Origin: Rhizophagus irregularis
Taxonomy: Eukaryota > Glomeromycota > Glomeromycetes > Glomerales > Glomeraceae
Assembly: GCF_026210795.1 (NCBI RefSeq)
Contig: NC_089431.1
Coordinates: 4,092,001 to 4,156,000 of the forward strand
Length of the DNA stretch: 64,000 bases
Direction of reading: 5' to 3'
Shown here one piece after another: positions 46,996 through 59,464 of this stretch. Each line of letters opens with the position of its first letter. Within the stretch, counting starts at the first letter, position 1. Below the pieces are notes generated by a model. That model had not been told where the DNA came from, searched no databases, and worked only from the letters and a program-made list of their open reading frames with translations. The position numbers and the translations under genes were made by a program.

Positions 46996-48551
46996 AATTT
47001 TAAAGTTAAACTGTTTGACGATATTGGCAAAAGAATTTGACTGTAAGGTCAAATAGTTTGACGATAACAGCAAATCATTTGAACTTCGCAGTTAATCTTG
47101 ACCGTCAAACAGTTTCAGTTAACTCTCAACGTCAAACTTCTGTCCAGCCTGGCATTCCATAGATTTTTATCATAGGTGATGATTTTTATCACGTACATGA
47201 TGATGACTCATCATGCTTTTGTCAAGCCATATAAAGTGAGATTTCTGATAATTGTAGATCTCTTCTATATGGAAATCTCAATGTGTAGTGGATTTTTCTG
47301 AATTAGGATAAAAGGCTCCTAGTTAAATAAGTAATTTATCAAAAAATTTTTGTACAAATCAACCTTATTTCGAAAAAATTTGATCGAGCATACATTTGGC
47401 GAATAAATCACAGATGAGGCGCAGCGATTACAACTATTATATTATTATATTAAAATATTCTGCGTAAAAAAAAGCTATTTTATTTATTTTATTATCTTTT
47501 TGATTAAATCAGGTTTAACTCTTTTTAAGAGGATGTAACTTTGTCGCTTTGAGTGACTTTATCGCAAATTTAATTGCACGGTATAACTGATATACTTCTC
47601 ATATACATAATCCATTTAATTTTTTTATTATTGGAAATACCTAATGTTTTTTATAAAATTTTAATATCAATAAAAGAAAGTACTAATAATGATCCTTTCT
47701 AAACCGAATTTTTTTTTATTATTTTTGAAATGAATTCAAAAAAATAATTATTTTTGATAATAAAAAATTGCGTATTATCTCTCCTTCCTCTTTCTTTAAT
47801 TTTATTAATAATTAAAAAAATGAAAAATTATGACAACTTTGATATTTGCTAAAGTTTACGAAAAAAAAATATTTCAAAATTTTTAGGATAAAAATTTTTT
47901 AAAAAATAATATGTTCTAAATACATTAATTTACAAAAATAAATTGGATTAAAAATTTCTAAATATCACATGATTAATAAAATTTTTTATTCATTTATTCA
48001 ATTTGTTAATAAATTTGCAATTATAGACTTTTAATTTCAATTATTATTAAAGTTTAAAATAGGGATTTCCTCAAAATAATCTAAAACGTCTCTCTATCAA
48101 TTTATTAGATTTAAAAATTATTCGATTTCGAAAGAATCTAAAGAATCTATGAATAAATTATTAATTAATATTTTACTCATTATCTTATTGCTTACTTACA
48201 TAATATATTGTTAATTTTGTTTAGTTGATTGTTTTAATATCTGATATCATTGTGTTAGATTTGTGAAACTTTTATTAAATTTACGTTGTACAGCGCATTA
48301 AATATCGAAATTTCTTTTGAAAATGAATTCTAGCCATTTTAAGTATTAAAATAATCAAATTTTTGATAAAATGATGTAAACATCCATGTTGGATTAGTTG
48401 CTGGAAACATTAGAATCTTCTCTTTGCCTACACTTGGATTAGGGACGCAATTTTAGTTTTATCAGTTGGATAGCTCAATCCCATAGAATACCACTTGATT
48501 GACACCCACTAACAATGCGTCTTTGTGGTCAAAAAAGAAAGACATAAAAAA

Positions 48552-48642
48552 AATGCAACTGTAATAAAATAAGAAAACCTTTTGAAGGTCATCAGATTCG
48601 TCATACGTGTTATAAATCAAAAACAGTTTTTAAATCAAGTGG
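48552..48642 (+). pseudogene. Kinase-family N-terminal relic (copy B)
   Basis: Copy of 29362-29452: GHQIRHTCYKSKTVFKSSG, with one knuckle cysteine changed to arginine. It ends abruptly at AAGTGG, where sequence corresponding to 30713 of copy A begins, so a deletion of about 1.27 kb removed the rest. Confidence 0.6.
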
Positions 48643-49007
48643 TTTTTTTTTAGGGGATTTTTTTTTTTAATCGGAATTTATCAAAATTTTTAGTTAACCC
48701 AAAAAAATATAGTTTATTCTTTTTTTTTGGTTTGGATCAAGACTATAGAACTAGTATGTCCTACGGCTTTTTCGATGTTTTAGTGAGATTTTTTTTAGTC
48801 AATGAAATTTTTTTTTTAGTGAGAATTTTTTGAACTTTTTTTTGTTTATTGAGATTTCTTTTTCGATTTAGTGAGAACTTTTTTGTTTATGAGATTGATT
48901 TTTTCAATATTATTTCCGACTAATAAATTTGTGAAAATTTTTTAATGAGATTGTTTTTAATTATACAGATATTTTGTAATTAAATCTATAATAAATTTTT
49001 TGATAAA

Positions 49008-50149
49008 TCTATATAACTAAAAAAAACTATATAACTAAAAAAATTTGTCTGACGTTTGGATTAGTCTCTGCATAAATAATTTGAATTGTGTAACTTGAAA
49101 TCCCATGCCATATAATTAAAACCCGGGACATGCCTCTACCTGATCTATTTATCCGTGTACATTCCAATTTCAGTTAATGAAATTTTACCTTAATCGGAAT
49201 TTTTTTTTTTAAATTTTTCGTTTTTTTATTTTCACACTAAAAAAAATTTTTCTCCCTTTCTTCTTTCGGTTTAGTTTTTTTTTCAAACCGAAAAATTTGT
49301 TTTTGAAAAATACCAGAATTTTTTTCGGTACATTTTTTTTCAGTTTTCTTTTTTTTCGAAAATTTCCCTTTTTTTGAACTGATTTCTTTCTTTATCCTTT
49401 TTCTTTCCCCCAAATTTATTTTTAATTTTTTTTTTCCGTCTTTCAATTTTTTTTAAAAAAATCAATAACATGTAGAAAGATGATTAAGATTTTCAATTAA
49501 ATTGAACGCTGGATAAATAGTTTGATTTTCAAGTTTAATTAATTAAAGAAATTGTTGATTTGATAATAGCTAAATAATCACCAGATTTTTGAATAAAAAT
49601 TTTAATTCAAATAGTTTAATTAAATTAATAATTTATCGAATAAAATGAGTATCAAAAGAATAATAATAAAATGAAATGAACAGATCTCTAATACATTTAA
49701 TTGTTCAAATATTTTTCCTAAGTTGATTATAAGTTTAAAATTGACGTAATATAAAATAATAAGAATTAATTAATTAATTAATAAAATATTTGTAGTATTT
49801 TCATAATATTAAAATTTTTTCAAAAATACTTCTAAAAAATTAATCAATTTTTATTGATAATTATTTTTTCACAATTTCTAATTAATCCGAATTTCACTCT
49901 ACACTCAAACATAAAATCATCAATATAAATAGCTAAATTATTCTAAAAATACTAATTTATTATTTATATCATTCTAATATTATAAATATAATTTAATACA
50001 TATTTTTTGTTACCTAATTGTTACCATATTAAATTCATAATTATAAACAAAAAACTTCTTTAATTTACTTAGTATTTTACATTATAATACTAAATCTTTC
50101 TATTTAAAAAACACATTGGCCCCGGTGCGAAGCAACGGGTGACAACTAG
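49008..50149 (+). mobile_element. Non-autonomous Helitron (copy B), 1.14 kb
   Basis: 5' TCTATATAACTAAAAAAA; 3' hairpin CCCGGTGCGAAGCAACGGG then ACAACTAG before T. Uninterrupted version of 31089-34868. No protein encoded; the Lys-rich minus-strand frame at 49237-49446 is a homopolymer artefact. Confidence 0.75.
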
Positions 50150-50458
50150 TATATATATATATATATATTAAAACCATAAAACAGGTCAGATTTATATATG
50201 TGAATCGGTGACATGCAAATAGAGCTCACGTAAAATAAATATGATGAAAAGCGTTTACCTTAAAAGAAACAATTATCTTAAAAAATTGCTTGCGGTAAAA
50301 AACATATTTCTTGTGTATAGTACAAACTAAATATATATATTAGTACTTAATACTTAAAAATTTAATGTGAAAAAATAATGATTGCACTTTATTAAATATT
50401 ACGGTAACAAAAGAAAAAGTACATATTCGCATTCAAAATAAAATAAAAATAAATAATA

Positions 50459-50460
50459 AT
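50459..50460. other. Empty target site of the Helitron block
   Basis: In copy B, AAATAATA|A-T|TTATAATA is continuous. In copy A the A (35174) and the T (40067) are separated by 4892 bases of Helitron sequence. Insertion between A and T without target duplication is the Helitron signature. Confidence 0.85.
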
Positions 50461-50707
50461 TTATAATATAAAAAAATAAATAGTAGTGCAAAAGCCACAT
50501 TGTCGAATAAATATAAAGTAAAATAAACAACCGAAAAATTTAATATGCTAGTAAAAGTTATGCAATCTGAATAAAATTAGTACAAAGTAATTTCAGGCAA
50601 ATATTAAGTTGTTTGTAAAATTTGAACACATATTATTATGCCAATTGAAGTTAATATTATAGTAATGTGAAAAAAAAGAATAAATAATGATCGATAAAAA
50701 TTGATCG

Positions 50708-51534
50708 TCATTCCGCGATTACAAATGCTGCGAGTACTGATACTGCTTCTTCTTCTGAAATTCCTATTATTGCTGTGTCGATTGCAGATACGCCTGTCAT
50801 ATTAATCATAAAAAAAGATTTAATAGTCTTCAGAAATATATGATCTGTGATATCTAAAAGTTTTCACTCACCTTCAACTTGAGCTGTTACCCCCATCTCG
50901 TATGCTATCATTTCTATAGTAACCTCTAGAGTGAGAAGAAAAAATAAAAAATTATATATATATATATACCTATTTAACTATATCTAAAAGCAAATTTTTT
51001 TGGTAAAATTCAAAATTGATGACGCACCTACTGGTTTTCCTCCAACTCTAACTACGAATATAACGAATCATAATTTAGTCTTAAATCACAGTACATTTGA
51101 ATTACAAATTCTAAACATCATAGTAAAATAATATTTTTACCTCCGTATCTAAGCGCATTATCTATTTTGTCTGATAACCTATACACTGCATTCGTAGACA
51201 ATTTATCCAAATTTCTAAAAACGGCTTGCTCAATTTTTGCTATATCGAACGTTCTAAGAGCATCAGCGAGACCTATGTTTTTAAACCGCCAACCATAGCT
51301 CATTCCTGTCCTAAAAGTTTTCAAGGCATTTCCGTACAATTGTTTTAAGCCAGAAAATGTCTCAGCACCTTTCACATACTGTGGAATCTGTTTTTCCATA
51401 AAAGGGCCGATTTTATCCCATTGTCTCTGATACATGAGAACGTTTTTAAAAATTTTCGGAATTGCATAAGATTCTGCTGTGGTTAAGAAACCCAGGGTTA
51501 ATGTGAGAACTAGCATAAGGGTAAAGACACGCAT
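50708..51534 (-). CDS. Small secreted protein, paralogue B
   Basis: Four exons of the same sizes as paralogue A: 51534-51141, 51051-51028, 50925-50872, 50793-50708; 185 residues. The first 22 residues (signal peptide) are identical to paralogue A. In the rest of exon 1, 22 residues differ (for example RDWD to RQWD, MEIQ to MEKQ, RNSGW to MSYGW), while the DNA outside the exons is almost unchanged. Secretion is predicted from the signal peptide; the mature protein has no recognised domain. The upstream TTG-initiated extension is discounted for the same reason as in paralogue A. It could be a secreted effector-like protein interacting with a plant or microbe (inference). Confidence 0.82.
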
Positions 51535-52525
51535 GACTGATGGTGTTCTAGATAACAAAATAGATAGTATTTCTGTCACAATTCGCAAATAAACAGAGGT
51601 ATTCAAAGAGTCTAAAGTAAGGAAGTTAACTTTGCATTTCAAAAATTTCAAAATTAGAGATTATTTTATACATATCCTCAAGAAATTAACCATGGGAATC
51701 TATATCAAATTAAGTTCTAAGTATCATACTCAATGAAAAGTAAATGAGTTAGCGAAGGGCATCATACACATGCAACACACGCGCAAAAATTAAAGAAAAG
51801 AAAATAAAATGAAAAAAAAAAATTATACACAAAATGAGCTTTTCTTTTCAATTTCTATTAAATTATCACAACCAATTCATGACAGCTGATCTGGCATGGA
51901 AGAATTTATTTAAAAAGAATTTATTTTAAAACAACCCTTTCTAAATATCCCGTACCGTATTGTAATGATAGGTCGATCATTGATCGATCAAGTATCCGAA
52001 TACGTCTTTTTCTGTTTCTTCGAATGGTAAAATTGTCAGGAGATCGATCAATTAAGGTAAATAACCGGTCAAAACATCTGTACCCAGAAAAGATCGATAG
52101 GAGAAAAATGAAACCGTATCGAGAAATTCATCCAGAAATTCGAACCTATTGATGTGTCCGCTTTCAATGAAGTTAATAAAACTTGTTCGTCAGGTTACCT
52201 GATATTTCGCAAGAAAAAAATAAAAAAGCTGATCCTACGAAGTAAGTCAAAGAAAGCGTAAAATGGGCTTGGACGGATAAAGAAGTAGATGACGCCAATG
52301 AATGGGGAGTCAAGCCGGAGCAATAACTATGGGACAAGTATAGAAGAGAGAGAAAAAGTTAGCTCAAGTAAGGGTAAGGATAGTGATAAGTAGGGTTAGC
52401 GGAATTTCTAGATAAATACGCAGTGTAATTAGTTAGTTATTTGTATGATGTTAGGTTAAGTTTAGATAGTTTCGTAGCAGTATAAAAGTTAAAATCTTGG
52501 GAAAATTTTATCATAAACCTATTCC

Positions 52526-53183
52526 GGTTACGGCCCGATTTCCCGACATTCATTATCCCGACGATAAATATCCAAAAAGACAAAATCCCGACATGACATT
52601 TTCCTGAATTCAATTTATGAAAATGTTAGCTTTGGTTGGGTATATAGTATTTAACAATAATACATTATAAACCGCAAATTTAAAAATTTTTTAAATTAGT
52701 TTTATTGATAATAAAATATTGTTAATAGCTGCTTTATTAATTGAATTTTAATTTTATTAAAGGTATAAACTAATAAAAATAAAAATAAATTACATAATTT
52801 TAGTTTAATATGTTTAATATGTGAAATCGTAATTGTGTTTAAAAAAAAAACAATTGTTTCAATTAAGATAAAATACGTGATAAAATTGACTTTAATAAAA
52901 AAATTAAGAAAGTATTACGCAAAAAGTAAATTAAATAAATATAATAAAATAAAATAAAAATTCATTTTTATTTTTATTTTTTTTTTTTGCAGTTAAATCA
53001 AGTATTTTTGTGAATCATTTTTCGTAATTTGATTTCGGGAAAATGTCATGATTTTGTCTTCGGGATATTTATCGTCGGGATAATGTCATGTCGGGAAAAT
53101 ATATTATTCGGGAAAATGTCCATTCGGGATTTGTCTGAAAAAGTTACGTCGCAAGGAAAATGAATGTCGGGAAATCGTTCCGT
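52526..53183. repeat. Foldback element with TCCCGACAT-type inverted termini
   Basis: The left arm (52526-52620) has CGATTTCCCGACATTCATTA and ATCCCGACATGACATTTTCC. The right arm (about 53030-53183) is its inverted counterpart, ending GAATGTCGGGAAATCGTTCC. The core is AT-rich without genes. Only the left arm exists in duplication copy A (42115-42230), where the pogo-like transposon begins. Confidence 0.65.
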
Positions 53184-53799
53184 AATTCTTTTCGGTCTTT
53201 TCGGTTATTGCTTTTTCCTTTTCGGACCTCTAATTAACGATCCAGTATGGAACTAATGGAAGAAAGTATATTTTAAAATTAAAAACCAGTATGGTATATT
53301 TTAAAAAGAATTTATTTAAAAATTCTTATTTTAAAAGTAAAAAAGAGTTTTCAAAAATCATTCTTTTTTACTCTAAAAATCTAAAAATCACAAGTTTCAC
53401 AAAATCTTTTGTTTCATATTTCACATGTTCACATATTTTAAAATGAAGATAGAGAAAAAGTATATCCGATAATGAAAAGGACTCGCCTTTTTTCGAAAAT
53501 GCATGAACATATTCAAACATGCTCCTGCCAAGAGTTTTTTTTTTGCATGAAATTTAATAAGAGAGTTTTCAAAACTCATTCTTTCTTAAGCTAAACTGTA
53601 AATCATTTTTCATATTTCACATGTTCTTTGAAACGATGATAGTGGAAGGTGAAAAGTATTCATTATTTTAAATTATTAAGAAAGAATTTTACGAAGTTGA
53701 TCGATTTTTAATGATCGGTCTTAAAAAAAAATATATAAATAAATGTATAATTGTAAGCCCATATTTTTATAACCTAATAAACCCAATAATAACATAAAG

Positions 53800-54297
53800 A
53801 TGATGAAGTCAAATAAATACTTTGTTTTCGTAATATCCTTATCTCTTATGTTTAACGTAGCTTCCGCTCTACAAGTAACCTATGATTGTAACAACGATAC
53901 TTCTGCTAAGCTTACAAATGCTCAATGGAGTTTTGATTCTAACAATTTGCCAGTTATTACCACCACCTTCCAAGGACCAGATCCTGTCCAGGCCATCGAT
54001 AGTTTCAAAATTTCCCCTCCGAATGATTTCAGTTTAGAACATGCCTATTATATATACGTCGTTGATCCTATCTTCATGAACGGTTATGGTAGTGATATGT
54101 TTAATGGTACAAAGAGTACGTATGTTGGAAGCAATCCACATACCATGCAAATACCTTATAATCCTCGCAACCTTCCACCATCTGGAACAATGGTCATGAT
54201 CTCATCAACAGTCTATCACGGCTGTCATCGCGATAATGAAGATAGTGAAATATCGTGCAAAATATGTGTGTGGGGACTATTTCGTTATGTTCCATAA
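53800..54297 (+). CDS. Small secreted protein with four cysteines
   Basis: A single-exon gene of 165 residues. The N-terminus MMKSNKYFVFVISLSLMFN then VASA is a typical signal peptide (cut after about residue 23). The mature part has four Cys (YDCNN, HGCHRD, SCKIC) that could form two disulfides, several N-glycosylation sequons (NNDT, NGTK) and no transmembrane segment. It contains Pro-rich turns (YNPRNLPPSG) and aromatic residues typical of a small beta-rich extracellular protein. I do not recognise the family. Codon usage is more balanced than in flanking DNA, supporting a real gene. Two adjacent ATGs (53800, 53803) could start it. It lies between a foldback element and an AT-rich spacer, with no operon-like partner. 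Possible secreted effector or cell-wall protein (inference). Confidence 0.8.
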   Translation: MMKSNKYFVFVISLSLMFNVASALQVTYDCNNDTSAKLTNAQWSFDSNNLPVITTTFQGPDPVQAIDSFKISPPNDFSLEHAYYIYVVDPIFMNGYGSDMFNGTKSTYVGSNPHTMQIPYNPRNLPPSGTMVMISSTVYHGCHRDNEDSEISCKICVWGLFRYVP

Positions 54298-55571
54298 TTA
54301 TTTCAATGTGCATTTTTCTTAGAAATGATTTTGACTAATAAGTTATAAGTGTACTACGTGCTAAACATTAATATTGAATCAATAACATGTTTAATTTATT
54401 AAAGTAATATAGTTAAATTTTTATAACAAATGTATTTTCGCATTTTTTATTTTTATTTTTATTTTTATTATAAAATAATAAAATAATAGCATTATTATTT
54501 TTTTTTGAAATTCTATTATTATATTCAATAAACCTAAGAGAAATTTCGAGAAAGAATTTTTCATTGAAAATTTAACTTCTCTAGTGTTACACGACATGAT
54601 ATTTAAAAAGTGATTTTTTAACTTTAAAATCCACCTAAGGTTTTCACTCCAAAGATAATCTAGGATATATAGTTTTAATTTATGTATACAATGTTTTTCA
54701 TTATAGTAGAACATATAAATATAAATTTAAATTTAAAAACGATGTCAAAAAGCTAAAAAAAAAAAATTTACATTTTAATTGACATAAAGGGGACGGCTGG
54801 AAAACACTAGTTGGATCAGCGTTATCGTATAATACATATATTACGTAATTTATTTATTTATTTTATGTGACATATATTACGTAATATCGTCTTATTATAG
54901 CACCCCAGGTAAGATATCCTGATCACATGTATGTAGACCATTTCCCTTTATGAAAATCTTATTAAAAAAAACGGGTATTACAGAATAAAAAAAGGATTTA
55001 TTAAAAAAAATTTTTTTTTTAAGTACGTTCAAATTCACATTCTTAAAATTTTATTTTCATAAATTTTCTATCGTTTTGCTTCAAAGATGAATTCTGTGTG
55101 TGATGAAAGTTAATTATGTGAAATTCTGTGATTTGGCCAGAATTATGCAAGGTCGAACATCGATTCACAAAATTTGGCCAAACTTAATGTCGGCCAGCAT
55201 TATGATGATTGCATATCGCGAAAATTATGTGAAATTCTGGGAAACACAGAAAATCATCGTCCCTGGCCCCCTAAAATATTACGTAATATATGTCGGCCCT
55301 TATCATAATTCATAAATGATTGATATTTTGTGTGACATGCGTTATCCATAATACATTAATACAAGTATTACAAAATTTCCCCCGTTATACCAGATTTTCA
55401 TATCACGTTAACGAATTTTCTTATAACGTTATAAAAGTGAGTAGACTACTGCGTTATTTTTATGATTATCTATCTTTAATCTAACACAGCCACTACTACT
55501 TTTCTTATAAGGTTAAGCAGATAGTGGCTGAAACAGCAAAGAATTTTTACATTTTACTCGATAATTCAATA
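54298..55571. other. Intergenic, no supported gene
   Basis: AT-rich. A weak palindromic motif (ATATATTACGTAATAT) occurs near 54888 and partly at 55281. The open frames at 54421-54714 (minus) and 55100-55315 (plus) lack features. Possible decayed element between 54786 and 55275, ends not definable. Confidence 0.45.
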
Positions 55572-56277
55572 AAAGACCTTTATGCTTTAGGGAAATTCAA
55601 AAAAATTCACAAACTCGAAAAATTAAAAATCCAGAAACAATAAAACCAAAAGGTATGATTTGTTTCAAATAAATATTTTAACAATTTTTATTTTTAATTG
55701 ATAATCAAGGATACGTTTCAAAAAAAAAAGAATCAAAAAATGGGATTGAAACTACTAGGCCTTCTAAAAGGACTGCATTAACATATTAACATCTCGTCAA
55801 TAAAATACATCTCAGGATAATGAAGAAGAAAAGGAAAATACAACTTTTTTTAAAAAAAAATTCCAAATTTTATTTGTTAATCAGTAAAAGAAAACGATCC
55901 AATAAATTTGTTACATTCAAATATTTTACTATTTATATATTAATTAAAAAAAAAACAATTTAGGTAAAGAAGATAATTTATTGATATGCCACCTTCTTCT
56001 TCAGGTTTGTTACTTTTTTTGAGAAAAATTAAATATATAAAAAATACAAATACTAATGCTAAATTTAATTGGTAGCAAAAGTCCTTTTTATTCGCTATTC
56101 TCTTCCATAAAGAATTCGCCTTTTATTAAATAAAATCGCAAAACAAAATGGGAAAAATCGTTAAATAATTAAAATAAATTGAATTAACAAATTTAATTTT
56201 TATAACAGGTAACCCTACACAAGAAGATCGCAAGTTATTTTGTGAAATTCACTATTATGAAACAAGAAGAAAATAAT
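55572..56277 (+). pseudogene. Multi-exon coding relic of unknown family
   Basis: Fragments with plausible splice signals: EIQKNSQTRKIKNPETIKPK (55609-55651; acceptor CTTTAG, donor AAAG|GTATGA), then YVSKKKESKNGIETTRPSKR up to a stop near 55785 (acceptor ATCAAG), and a later pair MPPSSS | NPTQEDRKLFCEIHYYETRR ending at about 56275 (donor TTCAG|GTTTG, acceptor TAACAG). A stop and a frame change lie between them. The Lys/Arg-rich content suggests a nuclear protein remnant. Family not recognised. Confidence 0.35.
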
Positions 56278-58087
56278 TTTTAATATATTACTTTATTCTT
56301 TATTAAAAATAATTCGGCCTGTTCTTAGTTATAAGGGGATAGTTTGGGGAAATCTGATTTATTAGATAAGAATGGTTGTATTTAAAAAAATTTTCTTAAG
56401 TGAATAAATAAAAAAATAATTTTTTCTTTGTTTAAAGTATCGTGTGGACCAATTCTGAGGGGTACAGGTCAAGAATCTGTAGGTAATAGGCTATATCAGG
56501 GTACAGGTTAGCGATGCTCTAAGCTAAACTTTGAGATCGTATTTATTTATTTATTTATTTTATGTGAAGACGGACAGACTATTAACAGGACATATACGTA
56601 ACCGTGCTATCCTACTTCTAGCTATCATCCCCCCGAGGACGGACCCGAACTTCTTTAAATCCAACGAACCAGGATGATCCCCTCCCCTACCAGAAAGGAA
56701 CCAATGAACCGAAAGAAAGAAAATGATAAAGGACACTAACAAAATATTAAGAAGTTGTGGCAATCTACACATTATAAATAGCAAAACAATCATAAAATGA
56801 TCCGTATTTTTCTTTCAACCCATAGGGTCGCCACCTGTAAATACTGTCATAGGTGGAATGGTTCACACTATTCTAAATTGTTTGGGTGTATAAAAAGTAA
56901 ACGTAATTGGTACATAATAGTACTACATATAAAAAGAAACTAAAAAGATGTAGAAAAATCTACTTGTAAAAAAAAAAAATTTGGTTAAAATAACCGTAAA
57001 AAAAACTAAAACTTAATCCGTGAAGGACCTGCAACTGCAGTAGTATCGACTGAAACTTCGGACGGACGATTCCGTTTGTGACGATCTTCATCTATATGAA
57101 AAAAATTGTTAGCAACTGACGCTGTATTGCGTTTCTTAGGACGATGTTCCAACTCTTTGGTGTCATCTGACGTGACTTCTTTCTTCTTTAATAGTTCTTT
57201 AATGAGCTTGTCTTTGGCTTTCCTTGATGATTGATTAAAGTTAACCCCGCTATTATAATATAGTTCAAAGGATTCCATCTCCGCATCGAGTTCTTCATGT
57301 CTAACGACATCTTTACCTTTCAGGTTTTTGGTAGTGAGATAATTCATTCTCTCATGAAAGTGTCTGGTTTTGCCTGTCAGCATATTACTAACACGTCTTC
57401 GGCGTGATAAGGTATGAACACTGGTGCCATGAAATCGGGCTTCAGCTTTGATCGCTTGTTCTTTTTGAAGTAATTCTCTTGTTTCTCTCTCGCGTTCTTG
57501 TGCCGATTGAAGCAAATAATTACGTTTTTGGCTAGTTGTAGCTGAAGAAAGCCTGCGATGAAGGTTGCTCATATATGTGAACCATGAACGAGACCCAGGC
57601 GTTATGTAATCTCCTGTATCCGTATAAAGAGGATCTTTAGGGATGATGTCCCTGTATTTATGAGGAATAAACATATCTGGATAAGGATCATATTCTCGAA
57701 CCCAAGGTTGGTTACTAAGGGGTGTTATAGAAGTAAGACGGTTGAATCCTTTAATAGTGGATCGACCAGCGCGGGAATCGTCGCGATTTGCTGTCTTGTA
57801 GTAGTGAGGCGTGCAAAAACCATAGTCCTCAGAGACTAAACTGTGATTATATATTAAATGTTTCACTGGTTTGTTGACGTATTAAGATTTTAGATACAAA
57901 AAACGGTATCGTTGCGCTGCACGTAACCTATGCCTATTAAGGTCAGGAATATTTTGCTCTTTAGTTTTAAAAACTCGTCTACATGCTCGAAGGAATCGGG
58001 TTTCCTGCTTTTCTTTAACTTTGAGATATTTCGATTGCTTGAGTTGAAAATCAGTAAGACGTTTTCTATACATATGTTTATTACCGT

Positions 58088-59464
58088 TGTAGCCATAGAT
58101 ACTGGAGTAATCGCATAATATGGAGGAATAATATGGAATAAAAGATCAAACGATAGAAAGTCACATGATGGGATAAAATTAACCGGAAAGGATAAACTTT
58201 TAGGAGAAGGAATGATCTACATGATGTAATGTTTATTAAATGATTAACGGAGAACCAATAGATCAAGTGGGGAGTTGATTGATGTGGCTTAGCAACCAGT
58301 TTATCAAGTTCAACAATAGGAACAATTAGGAGGAGTAATCATAAGCCACAAATGGTAAATCATATAAAAAGGAAGGATAGCGAATTAAAGGAACAAAAAA
58401 AAATAGGAACATGTAAAATATTGATGAACTGCAGCCGCAGTAGAAGAATAGCTGACGAGACGCAGTAGAAAAGATAGCACAGCCACAAAAGATGAATCTT
58501 TACGATATAATATTTGAAAGATTATTTTATTTTAAAGAAAAGATAGCACAGCCACAAAAGATGGATCTTTACAATATAATATTTGAAAGATTATTTTATT
58601 TTAAAGAAAAGATAGCACAGCCACAAAAGATGGATCTTTACGATATAATATTTGAAAGATTATTTTATTTTAAAGAAAAGATAGCACAGCCACAAAAGAT
58701 GGATCTCTACGACATAATATTCGAAAGATTATTTTATTTTAAAGAAAAGATAGCACAGCCACAAAAGATGGATTATATCTTTACGACATAATATTTGAAA
58801 GATTAATTTGAAGAAAAGATAGCGTATTAAAATAGTATAACATATTAGAAAAGATAATATATAAATAGCATATAAGATAGCGCATAAAAGATAACATATA
58901 AAATATTAGAAAGAAATAAGAAGTAAGAAAAGAAAGAATAAGAAAGTTGGTTTAAATAGGAGCGGAATGGGAGGTGAATTCCACAGTCGTTAGATACGAT
59001 GTAAAACTTTAAGTAAATTAGTTAATTGTGAATTTTATGAAGAATAAATAAAATACCCTTTATATGAAAATTAATTGTTTCAATTGTTTTTGTTACTATT
59101 TTCTTATGATGAAAAAGTAATTTTGTTTAATTAATTGTTAGTAAAGCGTAATGTTATTTTAAAGGTAATAGGTTCGCCCTAAACTTTACTGTAATGTTCG
59201 CTTAATTAATTTTAATTGGACAAATTCATGGTGAATTTAATGTCATAACAAGAATTATGAAATGAATAAAATATAAACTTTTGTAAAGAGAACTATCGTA
59301 TTTTGAAAGAAGATAATGGATGAAATATCGTGGCGAGAGCTATCGCAATTTGAAAGTTAAGTAGTAATAGAACTAAACCAAGCAAGAATGTTAATGTTTC
59401 GCTGAGAGCACATATAACAGAAGCAGGGAACTTTGTTTACCGCCGGGTGGCAGACGGGGGTGAC
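58088..59464. mobile_element. Insertion inside the broken element gene, with tandem repeats
   Basis: ACCGT flanks the segment (58083-58087 and 59465-59469); joining the two sides restores a continuous frame aligned with copy 1. No long inverted termini and no transposase. It carries the 69-bp repeats. It also begins with GT on the coding strand, so an unusually long intron is an alternative, though a retro-copied gene should lack introns. Confidence 0.5.
58471..58810 (+). repeat. 69-bp tandem repeat encoding a 23-residue unit
   Basis: Four full copies and a partial one, period exactly 69 bp. The plus-strand frame (58492-58791) stays open and reads MDLYDIIFERLFYFKEKIAQ plus PQK per unit. Substitutions between copies are few, and several are silent (TTTACG to CTCTACG). 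Translation is not proven. Confidence 0.8.

Larger units (their letters stand above)
47245..52767 (+). repeat. Segmental duplication, copy B
   Basis: Paralogue of 27750-42370. It carries the 48552-48642 kinase relic, the Helitron 49008-50149 without insertion, the empty site at 50459/50460, and the secreted-protein paralogue. Similarity ends after GGTATAAA at about 52767. Identity is high: near 99% by eye over 51590-52760. Confidence 0.85.

Noticed and set aside
54786-55275. Possible MITE with GGGGACGG-type ends
   Set aside because: Inverted similarity is weak and no target duplication was found.
57890-58266. Frames antisense or offset to the broken element gene
   Set aside because: Shadows of the homologous frame that aligns with copy 1.
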